The notes under the pieces were generated by a model. That model ran no database searches and was not told where the DNA came from. It worked only from the letters and a program-made list of their open reading frames with translations. Below are positions 46,298 through 58,612 of a DNA stretch of 64,000 nucleotides, one piece after another. A program made the position numbers and the translations under genes. The stretch comes from Metallyticus violacea. Taxonomy: Eukaryota; Arthropoda; Insecta; Mantodea; Metallyticidae. Where the stretch lies: the NCBI GenBank assembly GCA_030762175.1, contig CM060840.1, positions 38,738,501 to 38,802,500 on the forward strand, written 5' to 3'. The stretch's first letter is position 1. Every line of letters starts with the position of its first letter.

Positions 46298-47635
46298 ATT
46301 AAATAATTATTAAAATGTATTAGAAGGTAAATATGAAATGGAACTCATGACATACTTATAGTTCAGTAGTAAAATGGCTGAGCGCTGCCTTTGAGTTATG
46401 CAAGCAAATTAACAAATGCTAGAACCAAGTTTGAGACTATAATTTTATCTGCTACCATTTTAATAATGTAGAAAAAAATCACTAGATGTTAACAGGAACA
46501 TTCAGAAGCTCTTATCTAGCTGAACTCTAAAGTTGTTCAAGAACCACTGCATGAAACATCAGCAACTCTCAACGCTGTAGGAGGAAAACTGCGCTGCAAT
46601 ACTTCTACGCTTTTTCAGCTGTAGACAACGCTGCTAGCTTTCTTGTCAAGCAAATTCCCATCAATTTGTCAAACGTCGACTGTTTGAACGTTCAACAATA
46701 AACGCTGCTCTGTGTTTGAGGTCAAACCTGGTTTCCAGAAGACACAATGGGACAACGCGCTCAACACAATGCGTGCTAAATGCCGCTACCCATGTGAGAA
46801 CTCCAGCCTCGACACGGTCATTGTTAACCAGCGGGGCCATCCAATATATGTGGTCCCTTAGGGGCACTCGAACGACCCGTGGGCAGGGAGTATGTCGGAG
46901 ATTTTGGAACGCAGTATAAAATGCCAACCGCTTATGCCTTTTTGTCCTGACGTGACAAATAGAATATCCACTCTATAAAACAGTTCTCTCGCCGTGTTTG
47001 ATTTAATGTGTTTGTTTGACCTCTGGTCGTATAACGCTCACGCTGGTGTGCCGAAATGTCCGCCGTAACTGTGCCCAACCTTCGAATGAAAAATCGTCTG
47101 AAAGAGAACAGCACGGATTTCACTGCTCTGCAATGAAATTTTCTGGCATGATGTCACTTTTCCTCAGAGAAAGTTAATGCATTATGATTAAAGGTGCTTA
47201 ATTAAGCACTCAGAAACCAAGAGAACGGTATTACTTTTTCTTTTCTTTTGATATTCAGGCTAACAGCACTTAAAATTGCGCAATTTCGTGTATTAGTGGC
47301 TCGAGTATTTTTGCTAAAATTATCGAAATAAGGGGCAAAAGTTGCAACGCCAAAATTCCGCTATATAAAATTATTCATGATGACAAATTTAATGTTATAT
47401 AGTTTCCTATGGGTTGGGGAAAAAAAAAAAAAAAAAAAAAAAGGATACCAGCGAAAAACTATTGTTGTAAATGAAAGGATACAAATACCACAATAACATC
47501 CAAAATGTAAAAGTAATATCACTAGCTGGAAAAAAAATGCAAGAAAAATAAAAAAAAGTATAAATCAATGCCCAAAAAACAATAGAATGCTTTTTTTGTA
47601 AGACTTAAGACTCAAGTGAGCAAAATAATGATTAT
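46298..47635. other. GC-richer unrecognised segment at 46560-47160; poly-A 47420-47442
   Basis: The segment is clearly less AT-rich than its surroundings. It has overlapping frames: 46661-46927 minus (88 codons), 46716-46919 plus, and 46932-47123 minus. None shows a motif that I can name. Old transposon coding sequence is the most likely source, but I cannot prove it. A poly-A run at 47420-47442 follows after about 260 bases. Confidence 0.3.
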
Positions 47636-47813
47636 TATTTTTTTAAGGAAGGTAACGTTCCAGGCCAAAGTTTAGGGTACCTCCGGCATTTGCCAGTTAT
47701 GAAGACTGAGGAAAACCTGGAAAAAACCTCAGTCAGGGAGGACGGCCTTGGCGGGATTCGAATCCCAGACCTCACGAGTCCGCGCCTTAACGACATCGGC
47801 CACCCTTGGCGGT
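47636..47813 (-). mobile_element. tRNA-derived SINE, family A, copy 4, 3'-truncated
   Basis: The tRNA-like head (minus strand, near 47813) and the body down to TTCCTTCCTTAAAA are present, but the last 100 or so bases of the family (CTGTGGTGCCTCAG and the following A tail) are missing. The element ends at a T/A-rich run in the middle of the body. No target duplication was found. Confidence 0.85.
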
Positions 47814-48149
47814 GTTTCGCTGTTCAGTACCTATCTGCATGGATCTTCTCTCTGTATGTGCAGACATATTTTTATTTTCTAACAAAAGGTTTCAAACATT
47901 AGAAAGCGATAAGTTTGTAACAGAAATGAGATGGAAACACTTCAATAGAATTTAGCATGATTTTTTTCCCCATATATAAATTAGCACTAATAATAAAAGT
48001 AGATAAAGATAAAACACTGGGTCTAGCTTCTTGCCATTGAAGAACTCGCAGTAGTTCGAAATATAGCAATTTCAAGTGTGACTCTTTCTCAGTGTTTTAT
48101 TATTAGTGTTAATTTGTTACATTGTTAATAGTGTTTCTTTATTTTTATT

Positions 48150-48153
<4 letters not shown>

Positions 48154-48200
<47 letters not shown>
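48154..48200. repeat. (TA)n microsatellite
   Basis: A perfect dinucleotide tract of about 46 bases. Confidence 0.97.
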
Positions 48201-48201
<1 letters not shown>

Positions 48202-48577
48202 AATTCAAAAATCAATTCTTACAGTCTGATCAATACAAAAGTAAAAGAGTACTCAGTCATTCGTGATCAGAATAAAATATGTACGAGATCGGCAGGATAC
48301 TAATTAATTTTGACACTTCTAAGCTGGGTGAAAATGTCACTGTGCACTGTAATTGGCATGCATCATAATGATGATAACATAACTATTATGCAAAAATCTT
48401 TGCAAATTCAGCATTAAAGAAAGAATTTTTTTTTTAATATGTGAGATATACCTTAACATACATACAAGAATTCGATATAATAACTTCAGAATTAAAAAGA
48501 TCTAAGAATCAAATAAACATTTTCCATATCAAAAGTTTTAAAAAATCTGCAAGAATCAGATCACGCACTGCGAGCAG

Positions 48578-48585
48578 TATAAAAG
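48578..48585 (+). promoter_or_regulatory. TATA box candidate
   Basis: TATAAAAG lies in a locally GC-richer context about 210 bases upstream of the decayed IS630-like transposase on the same strand. It could be the old promoter of that element. No initiator is clearly placed. Confidence 0.3.
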
Positions 48586-48789
48586 TCTCGCAACTTATTC
48601 GGCCTACTAGCGTTGAGATTCCCCATGCGACGTGTGTGGAGTCATTCTCTCTTAGCGGGACTTAAGTAGATTTGAATAGTGAGGTTTTATTAACAGTACT
48701 GTAGTGTTGTACAATGAAAATATTCAATGCATCATCGTATACTCATCTTCAAGACATATATCAGTTACAGAAAGTCATGTAGCAGAACG

Positions 48790-49110
48790 ATACAGACCTT
48801 TGGGCTTAAATTTTCAGCTATCCCGGTACCAACATGATAAACAGTATTAGAGGTTAGTACAGAAATTTAATGAAACGGGTTCTGTGACTGACAGGAAAAA
48901 AATTCCATCCCTGCTTATCAATTTATATAGAATTGTGCATATATTTGGTGCCAGGATTATTGATTCTGGCTTTTGGCCTCCTCGTTCCCCAGATCTTAGG
49001 GTTTGTGACTTTTATATTTTGGGGACATTGACAAATAGAATATATTCAACTACCTCTCAAACACTGAGGGAACTTAAACCAAACATTCTAAACAAAGTTA
49101 GGGCAGTTTT
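48790..49110 (+). pseudogene. second internally deleted IS630-like transposase
   Basis: Plus-strand reading gives RLVQKFNETGSVTDRK, the end of the N-terminal helix-turn-helix region. It continues after only about 20 codons with FWPPRSPDLRVCDFYILGTL, then TNRIYSTTSQTLREL, the C-terminal catalytic block with the third Asp. The middle of the protein, with the first two catalytic acids, is missing, as in the 28.6-kb element, but the breakpoints and sequence differ, so this is another subfamily or an independent deletion. Terminal repeats were not identified. It is non-functional. Confidence 0.68.
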
Positions 49111-49199
49111 TCGATTTGTTTTATTTGGAAAAACGAGGAAGGGAAGTAACAAGGAAAGGATCTACGGTGGACAAGAAGGAATAAAGGGTAAAAGGTGAT

Positions 49200-50360
49200 G
49201 AGGTCCCGTTTGAACACCCTCGTGAGTAACCGAGGCTTGAACTACTGCCGGCGGATAGCCCGGAGCTGGTTCAGAGGATTATTCCGGTGGGTATGCATGA
49301 CTGAAGCCATGAATGCCACCGGAGAATGAATAGGAAATGGAGGAAGTGAAAGGGAGTAAAGTTTAATTACCAGTTGGTTGTTTACGCATTCTTACGAACG
49401 TTTGTGATAGCCTACTTCATTTGTTCTGGCGGTGTTTTATGTTGGTTGTGGGAGGGTGTTGTGATGTTCAATGTTGCTGTTCAGTTGAGCTAAGTTTCTG
49501 AAGAAGAGATTTTCGTATGAATCTGCCGGCGGTAGGGTCCTGGTTCAGACTATATGGAGGAATGTGGTCTTGGTCTGCTGGGGGTAGGTTGTTCGTGAAT
49601 GTGCTGTGAAGTGTTTTGTTGGAGGTCACGACGTCCAGAAGCTGTTTCTTGAAGCTGTCGAAGTGTTTGAAGCTGGAGGTTCGGAGTTAGTAAATGATTC
49701 TTCCAGGCGATCAAGACGTGCTGAGACTATTTCAATGGATGACTGGAGCTGAAGTTGTATATCGTCATGGTGGCGTGAAGTGAGTTAGTTTGGCTGTGGC
49801 TGAAGGGATAACCTCCCGAAGAAAGGTATCGTGAACCTCCAGGCACGAGAAAAGGCATCTCGGCTTCTGCGTGTGAGAGCGGCCTGTCCTTTTCAGTTTT
49901 CGATAATGATGTCTGAGAAGAGGTGGACTGGCGGAGTTCGAGGATTTCATGTCTTAGGTTGTCGGCGGAGGTGTGCAGAGTGGCCAGGGCAGAGGTGATG
50001 TTGCTTTCCGGCGCGAAGACCTCGGAGGTAAGTTCGGTGAATGCAGTGTTGTGCACGAGGTGGCTGGAGTTGGCTGGGCATATAAAAGTGCGCCGATGGT
50101 TGATTGCCGAAAGATATGGCTGTTGAGTTTTGTGGAGAAGCTGGCATTCGCTGTGTGGCTGGGAGAGAGCGGGTAGTGGCAGCGGTGTTATGAGAAGGAC
50201 GTCGGAGTGTGCAGGCGGCCTGGCCCGTGTAGTGGTAAGTGCCCCCGCAGAAGGCACAGAATTTGCGGCGGTAGGCCAGGTCATGTTGCTTGCACTCCGA
50301 CGTCCGTCAGTGATGGAGAACTGATGCGTGTCAGTGATAATTTCCTAAGAAAATGTGGAT
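49200..50360 (-). other. GC-rich insert with open frames, possible retroelement gag/ORF1
   Basis: The base composition changes sharply from the AT-rich surroundings. The longest frame is minus 49727-50284 (ATG at 50284, 185 codons), Ser/Thr/Pro-rich in its first half with a short helix-like part LRHEILELRQS. An overlapping minus frame encodes RRKFCAFCGGTYHYTGQAAC, a C-x2-C-x4-H-x6-C pattern reminiscent of the first knuckle of some LTR-retrotransposon Gag proteins. The two frames are offset, so a frameshift would be needed to use both. No reverse transcriptase, LTRs or terminal repeats were seen. The identity is open. Confidence 0.28.
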
Positions 50361-50364
50361 TGTG

Positions 50365-50552
50365 TGTCAGGGAAAATGGGCAACCTTTCCAGCACGAGGT
50401 TGAATACCAGATTCTGTTATTTAGCGTGTTTTACCTAATGGTGAAGCGTACAAGCGCCGCAAATCTACCCAAGAAAGTGCTGCCGGCATTGCGGAGTCCA
50501 ATCGCCGACTGGCTGAACAATGTATCGGAACATTTAACTGCTCTCCTTGCAT
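50365..50552 (+). repeat. diverged dispersed repeat, copy 2
   Basis: It contains the same ordered blocks as the minus-strand sequence at 27065-27250: TGTCAGGGAAAATGG, TTCCAGC, AATACCAGATTCTGTTATTT, ATGGTGAAGCG and, near the end, TTTAACTGCTCTC. It lies at the edge of the GC-rich insert. Confidence 0.4.
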
Positions 50553-53500
50553 AAAGCTTTGATAACAACAATCCCCAGCGATTACAGTGAAGCTTGGGTT
50601 GTTCGAAGTTACAAAAGGCATTTTACAGTTGCTAAAATAAATTATGGAAAAAAAAAACTATAGAACTTAGTCTTTATGTAACAAGAGGATTGAAGAAAAT
50701 AATCGTAAAATAAGAATAATTTCTATAGTTTTTTTAAAACATTTCAAGCAATTCTGATGCCTTCCATTCTATCAGACTATGTTTCTTTGGTGTTATTCGA
50801 AGGAATTTTCCCACAACATTATCTAAAATGTCTTCGAATATGATGTGAGAGAACCCAATTCCAAGGCACTTAGATCGTACTACAAAAACAGTTATAATGG
50901 CCAAAGCTAAGAGGTAAAACTAGTTATAAGAGTCTAACGTTGTGAGACGTTCTAGTAGAGCACTATGTAAGGATTTCTGAAATCTTCTCTATCTCAGCTT
51001 TCGGCTGAGAAACTAAACGATGTGCCTGTACAGTTAAAAAGCCAACGTCAGTAATAATAATTAGAAACTTTGTAAGCTTTTACACGAAAATTTCATAATA
51101 CATTAAAAGTAGCTTTTTCTTTTTATGAAGTTTTTTTTTTTAATGCATATCAATGTAGTGATTTTTATTGACTTAATTAAGGAACGTTTAAAAACAAAAC
51201 AGTACATTCTTTATTCAAATGTGTCATACTTTTTTCTTACCTCATTTGAATTATTAAGCTATTTGTAATAAAATTGCATGTACCAATTATTACGTATAAA
51301 TTTTATTATCAATTTGACATTTTAATACAGATTTTCATAGAGTAGCTATGTGTAAACAAGAAAACAAATAATGACGTGAAAGGTGGTGTTATAAATGCAA
51401 ATGTAAATGTTTGGAGCATAAGCTAGGCGTTTTCATAACCGTAATATTTTATAAATAGACATGTCTTCAATTAATGAATGCATGACCTTAATGATAATGT
51501 AATTTTTGAATGTACTAGTAATTAAAATAATAATTCTACCAGTTTTTGTATCTGAGAGGCAAAACACTTTCAATTCCCGTAAATTATTCTATATAACCTT
51601 GTGCTGATTTGTATCTGGAATGCTTAAAAGAACCTAATCCGGCCACATTTGGAGAGGCAGATTTGAAACTATTATATGTATAGAAATATTCGTACTCTAG
51701 CCTGGATCAAATTGTTCGTTCTTTATATTCCACATTTATAATACCTTCATTCTGAATTTAATAAGGCAACTTTCAGTTTTAAAAGGTATCTCTATTGATG
51801 TTGATACATTACATACAAATTAGGACTACTATAGATATAGAATGTTTAAATTAAATTGTTTCTTATTTTTACAACAGGTAGAATAGGTCAGATTTAGCAG
51901 ATTAATTACCATTAACATTAATGTAAGGAAACAAATATCAGTTAAAATATGACTCATTTTTATTGCGGCCAAATAGAGTATGTTATCAGTACAAGGCAAC
52001 GTATGTAGTTCATGCACGATGAAGTACCACACCATTTTCTACATATCATGCGACATCTAATTCAGGCCTTGACTGGACGATAGAATATTCAAAGTGGTCT
52101 GATACCATGGCCTTTCTGATCACTTAATATCAATCTTTTGGAGTTTTGGCTATCAGAGCACTTCAAAAACCTTAGTGTATGTCACATCTATAGACAACAT
52201 ATAAATATTACAAGAGTGCGTGTTAACCGCTTGTCATCAAATCCGAGGTATCTTCTTACGAGTTTGTGGTTCTATAAAATGTAGGGTTGAGAAATGTGTG
52301 CAATGCGTGGTGAGCACATAGATCTCTGTAGTAACCATTTTATGGATAGTTGAGGATAGTATGCCACAATTTAGGTCGGCATTTCGAAAGGATTTGGTTC
52401 CTTTTTGCTAGATTTGCTATGAAAATGTGCTACCCTGTTATTTATTGCTCAGATTATATTTGACTTCCTTATCCCAGCCTGAGAGAGAAAAAAATTAATA
52501 TAATCTTCTGAACTTATAAAATTATAAACCCTAAAAACAAACAAAAAACTAATCTTATGCAAAGAAGAACTTTCCAATGAGACTGCTTGGAAAGTAAGTT
52601 TCTACTGCGCTAGTGCCGACCAACGATTCCTTGTTTTAAGCCCAAAAACAAATGACTATATACATCATTAGTAAAAACAACAACTTCTTGCTCTTCTATC
52701 TGTTTCCATCGAAAGTTTCATTAACTTTAAATCCGATTTGTAGAGATGTCTTTGTCGTACTTAGTTTCCTTCCCCTGCTTGTCTTAGCAAACTGAAAGCT
52801 TTCAAGGAACCGGAAATACAGACTCTACTTCCACGTATTTGCAGTCGTGGTAACCAAGAACCGAGTTCTCCTTCGATGGTTTTTCTTACAGTTAAAGTAA
52901 CATTGTATTCCTAAATTCATTTTATATAATAAAAGCATGTTAAAGGGAATGGATAAACTACCGTAGCTATGTAATTGTAATTAAAACATGTTTCGGATCG
53001 TACTTAGAATGCTAAAACTGTTGTAATTTAATACATAACTTCTATAATAGATAATAATAATAATAATAATAATAATTTGGTTTTGAGCTTACTAAATTAA
53101 GTATTAGGAGCTATTAATGAATGCATTGTGATACTTACTCTTAGAAATAAATATGGTCGATCTAATCTGCGCAATATAAATTTTACTTTACCTAAAACTA
53201 GGATATGTGTTATAAAGACTGAATGTCAATTATTGTATGAATTAATCAAGAAAGTAAAATTAATCTCATCCTTTATCCAAAATTAATGCCTCTATTTTTA
53301 TTTATTTACTTTTGAGCGAGAGGGACTGTATTTACAATTACTGTTTGTGTCGCTGGCTCCCGTTTTTTTAGGTTGTAATTGTTAATACAAGTTCTTGTTA
53401 ACGTTAATTTAATGTTGATAAGCTATGGCACAGCAAACATTTAAACTGCATTTCTAAAGGAGCGAAAATGTATTGCTACTAATGGCAAAATTAAAAAAAA

Positions 53501-56500
53501 ATATCAAGTTCGTGACTTTCTGTGCGTTTAAGAATATTGATGGAATCTTTTACCATGGAGGTGAAGTTGCCTTAACATCATCCGTAACATCTGAACTCTT
53601 CTAGCGTTCTACATTGTAGTCTCTGACGTCATATACTTTAGCCTTCGTCAGGCTTATACTGATCTAGGGATTTTTATGTCTCGGGTACTATATTGCCGGC
53701 GCACTTAAATTTGCTCCCCACTCCTTGTCGTGTTCTTGAACGTCGCTTCTGAACGTGTTACCTGCAGCAGTATACATCAGCGGCGGCTCGTGGCAACATA
53801 ACTCTTACTACTGTTACTGATACTGATAAATATAAATCGCACACTTAATAACTAGAATGAACATTCATGCGTGCTTGGCTGAACACACACACAATAGAAA
53901 GAGAGTTCAATAAATTTATAATTTAAAATATAATTCTGCAACACATTGATGACCATATAATTAAACTCTTAAATTTGTAGAAAGTCTCTGTCAACAATAA
54001 TCATTGTATATTTTCTATGCTTTTAAACCACGGTTTGGCTCAAATTTATGCTTGGCGTTGGTCTACCAAGTTTTTAATGTACATTTTCTCTTCCAATGGT
54101 CACAAAGAAACACCCTTAAATTATGAGCTTTGTATACTGTTCATTTTCTTTATATTCAGTTAACACAAATGAAAATAAAGCCACTACTTAACGAGTTTAC
54201 ACGAAGCAACAGCAAACCATCCATATATTGCTGACAATACGACTGATTATCGCAGTCAGAAGGTATTCTCATTTCAAATGTAATAATATTTGATATTGAA
54301 ATTACTGAAATTTCCCCAAATTTAACTCATATGCCTTGATATATCACGAGGTTACAGAGCAAGTTGATAATGCTTTGATGCCATCAATCGCCTTGAGTCG
54401 CCGCAGAAGTTCCGAAAATGTTACCAAAAGCGTCTGTCGCTTCCTTATTGCATCTTGCTTGGCGTCATTCTCCTCTCGTAGTTCACGTTTTCATCCCTTA
54501 CTATCATTTAATAGTTCTTCTCGTAGTATCCTAATAATATCCCAAAATATACTTCTATTGTTCACTTTGCTTCATACATACCCTTAAATTCTCGCGTTAT
54601 TCTTGTTTTAATTTTTTTTTTTCAATGATTGCATAACTGAAGCATACATTTATGGGGTTTGCATACAAGAATTTCATAAATGTTATGATCTTGTAGCGAT
54701 ATGATGCTGTTATTTCATTTGTTATTAATTTGAAAATTCTGATATTGCGGAGTCTCATTCACGACTTCCAATAATTTAGCCTACTCTATTTTAAATTTAA
54801 TTGGATTTCGATATTTTATTTTATAATTGAGGTGAGGGAAATATCTTTTGTATTACAAGGAAATGTGCAATGTTGTGGAAACATGACGCGTCGCTTCTGT
54901 TGCCTTATAAAAAGTACAATATTTACATTGGTTCTCGCTTTTGTATCGTATTCAATTACGGAATATTCCAGTTAATTATTATTATTTTTTTTGTGGCAGT
55001 TTCTTTTAACAAACACTTATCTTCTTGCCCTTTTCCCAAATGTTTTCTAAACACGCAGGTACACGAGAAGTTTTGAGCTAGCTGATCTTTTATCTCCTTT
55101 TTCCTAATGCCTGTCTCAATAATTTGCTAATTGAACTATGGTTTTATTCCCTCCTGTAGGTAGCAGTTGAAATTTAAATATATAAATATAATGATATCAT
55201 TAACCTTGAAAAATCTCCAAGTTTTCAAGGACTATGACAGGATACCGAGCACGTATTTTTCTTCATTCGTTGATTTATGCTCTGTAGTTTTAAATTTTAG
55301 TTTTCCCCACGTTATATATAATCTGGATCTATATAGCCCGTTGGATTTCCGTAGTTGTCTCTCACTCGCTCACTTTCTCTCTCTCTATACATATATGCAA
55401 ACCAGAAATTGTTAGCGTTTAATATTAGCTGACACTGATTTGAGTAAATGACATAAAAATCGCTGATAGGTGAAGCGAGATTTGAGTTTGAGTCTGAAGA
55501 GTTTTTAACCAGCTGTTAAACAAACAGTAATGACTTCTAAAATGAAGTTCAGTAGTGATATTTTAGCGCGGTTCTTAACAATCTTTGAAACTTAGGTATT
55601 CGCTATAGTAGCTAAAGAATCCTCTTATACGATTAGGATGACACAACGTGTAAATAAACATTTGTTCGTTCAGCATAAGGTGAAAATAAATATAAATGAA
55701 ATTCTAACCATGTGTAACGAGTCTTTAACGGTAGGCCGCCAAATTCCTGCAGTCAGTTCAGTAGAAACGCTGGGAACAAACATTGTCACAGCTCGGGTGG
55801 CTCGTAAGGAAACGCCTTGTCAGAACCGCAACTGTTTCTGCGGATGACCTTGCTTCACGCTTTTTTGTTTTAGATGACATGAAACTTCACAGAAAATTCC
55901 TCGGAGTAACTTAATTAGCTCATAAAGTCTGAAAACGCCTCGAAGGCGTATATTTTATTTTTGTACTCTAGACCTCGGTATGAGCAAGATGGCTGGAAGG
56001 CCTCTGATGGGATATAACCTCTCTGCTGCAAAAAGAAGACCATTCGCTAAACACGAGAGCCGTAGTCTGCGAACGTAGGACGCTGTTTCATCCGACTAAC
56101 TCTGTGCGGCTAAAAAGTGAATTAACATGTTTTCACCTCTTAGCGGTTGGTTGGAAGGTTTAACGACCGTTGCTGCTCGGGGCTAGGTTTGGACTGTTTG
56201 GATGCAGTCAGGCGAAAGCCTCAAACATCTTAACTTGCCTCCTAGCCATGACTCATCAGCATATCAGTAGCCACTGTACTTCAGGGGATCAAATGTTGTA
56301 TCTCTCAGGTTGATCTCTGTATTCATTAAAGCTTGTTATAACTTTACCTTCTCATTTGGCTTTCGTTGCCTCCTGCTTACCTACAGGACAAATTGATCTT
56401 TGCTACAGTCCTGCCACTCTCTCCAGAATGTCTTACATTTTTGCATTGATGACACTTTTTCTTACGATAAACGATTATTAATACTTTTCTATTAAATTAA

Positions 56501-56814
56501 TTAATAGAAATAGTTTTTCTGAAGAGCGTAAACTTTTTTTAGCTATTCCCTTCCTAATAAGGAAGATTTAGTGAAATTACAATTCTTCTACACATCACAG
56601 CCACTATTTCAGTTGCTTACAGGTGCTTGCGACCTCATTTAATAAATTCCAAACCCCAGAGAAGTAACTTATTAAATGGGTATGATGCTGATAATTTAAA
56701 TTCTGAATTTATAGACTTAAAAGAACACAAAATTAATTACAAAGTTAATTTTAAATGCTAGAGTTTGCAAATAAAAAACCCATAACTACAGTGTTTACAT
56801 ATACTGCTCAGTGA
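50553..56814. other. long AT-rich stretch, no gene seen
   Basis: More than 6 kb without a recognisable gene. It contains an (ATA)n tract at about 53050-53077 and a CAGCGGCGGCTCGTGG sequence at 53778-53793 that looks like a hAT-type terminus, with no partner found. Frames at 54336-54587, 55167-55415 and 55638-55847 lack motifs. A GC-richer patch at about 55960-56260 is unassigned. Confidence 0.45.
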
Positions 56815-57072
56815 ACTAGAAAATTAGTAAGTATGTCTTCAGGTATTTCAACAACTAATTACAGTTTTCATATGTTCTAAGGAGCAAACAAGCCCCTTAG
56901 TTTAGTCTGTGCTGTACTGTCATGTTTTCTTCAACTCGTCAATTTTTTTATTGTATGACTAGGTCGCCCTTTTTATCGGCACACATATTCTTAATGATTG
57001 TTAAATACTTTAGTTTGTTAGTCCTGGTTTGATTGTAATGTCACAAAAAATATACTCAAATCACTCAAAAAT
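56815..57072 (+). repeat. dispersed repeat F, copy 1
   Basis: It shares ordered blocks with 59555-59897 in the same orientation: TATTTCAA, TTAGTTTAGT, GCTGTACTG, TCTTCAACTCGT, TTTTTATCGGCA, ATTCTTAA-GATTGTTAAA, TTGTAA-GTCACA and ATCACTCAA. Copy 1 lacks about 115 bases present in copy 2. Confidence 0.6.
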
Positions 57073-57849
57073 CAATTTATACATATTTATCTTGCGATCT
57101 TACCCTTTATTCTAGCATTTGTCCAATGCTGTCTCCTTCATCTGCCGAGGACAACAAAGCAAGAACTTAGATTTCCTGGCGAAGCGTATAATCTCGTTTA
57201 TAAAATGTTTTATGTTATTCATACTGTTAAATGATGCAATTGTTCACTCACGACAAATATACAAATGTATGATGACTTGATAAAATAGCAAATGTAAATG
57301 TCATTAAATACTCATCAAAATGGAAATTGAAATCGACCAATTAAGCAAGAATTGTTGAAGTTTAGTGTCAAACAATGAAAATGCCCTACAACCCTCAACC
57401 TCCTTCGGAAGCATGTACCATTTATTAGTAAGGGAGATGATCTACGGTAAAGAATAGGAAGATGTCTTTTAGCCGGGCATAAAGAGGATATCATTGTGAT
57501 GAGACATCTAATTGATGATGTGCAGAAAAGTTTTTAAAACACGATGTAGTTTGCAAAATCCAGAAAAGAAAATTAATAGAACGCAAGTTGGTGTTCATTT
57601 AGTCTTAGCCAGGACATTGTCTCGAAAGGCGGGAAAATATGATATTTACGAGTATACGCGTTCTCTACATGCTGTAGTTAACATACCAACAGCATCTCCA
57701 AATAGTGTAGCAAGCTAGAATTAATAGATATTCCGCTTAGAAAAAAAGTAATCACAAAAAGTATTAATATTTATTCAGATTCACCACATTAGAAAAAATT
57801 GATATTATTAAAGAATGTTTTAGTGTATAGGAGAAATGTAAGTGCAAAG
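57073..57849. other. no supported feature
   Basis: AT-rich DNA. A 68-codon plus frame at 57512-57718 is unrecognised. Confidence 0.4.
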
Positions 57850-58612
57850 AATCGTGGTTTTTCAAAGTGCAGGGAATTTTACAACAGATAGGTTTGGGAA
57901 ATGTATAAATAAATAAATACGGAAAACCAAAACAGAGAGTTTTGGAATGAAATAAATCAAAGATTTAACGACAAGAAATATTTAGTAGTTTGGGTGAAAA
58001 TTGCTCTCTGAGATTTTATAGGAGAATAAAAATAATATTGGTAGGGAAAAGTATATAAAACAATCTGATAAGGCGGTTGAAAAGGTTCGGCTTGGGCTAG
58101 AACTGTGGTTATGAATTTAAAAGGATTACGATATGATAACGGAATAGGAAATGATTTAATGTGTGGGCGAAAAAATAGCGAGTTTCATTGTTTGTTATAT
58201 TGTAATCAAACAAAATTATGGAGAGAAAAGGTTTGGATTTAAACATGGAAAAATTTAGATGGGGAAATTTAATGAGGAAGATTTTAAATGTAAAAGGAGA
58301 GAAGGATATAAAAATGAGAGGTAAAGTTAGAGAGATGTGGATAAGAATGACTAAAAGGACAATGGAAGGAAATGTAGAAAGAAATGTAACCTTAGAAGTA
58401 CATTAATTGAAGGATATTGTACAGTATGATGGTCACCAATGCACTTAACCTGGAGTTGTGTGCATTGGCACCAGATATTAACAAGCAATTTAACAAAGTT
58501 AATAATTGTGTTGAATTATTGTAAAAAATTGAAATGTGTAATTTATTGTAATGTTGTGTTTGTTGGAAAAAAAATTCATAAATTAAAATTAAAAAATTAA
58601 AAAAAAAACCGC
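57850..58612 (+). pseudogene. LINE ORF2 C-terminus and 3' tail
   Basis: Shifted plus-strand frames give FSSLGENCSLRFYRRIK, KYIKQSDKAVEKVRLGL, then CGRKNSEFHCLLYCNQTKLWREK, where a C...H-x4-C pattern ends the usual C-terminal finger of non-LTR retrotransposons. A lysine/arginine-rich segment follows (WGNLMRKILNVKGEKDIKM at 58261 onwards). Some 200 bases of 3' UTR lead into an A/T-rich tail of AATTAAAA units ending at about 58612. The RT core is absent and stops are present. It resembles the 4660-5569 remnant in layout, but they are not obvious copies of one another. Confidence 0.55.
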
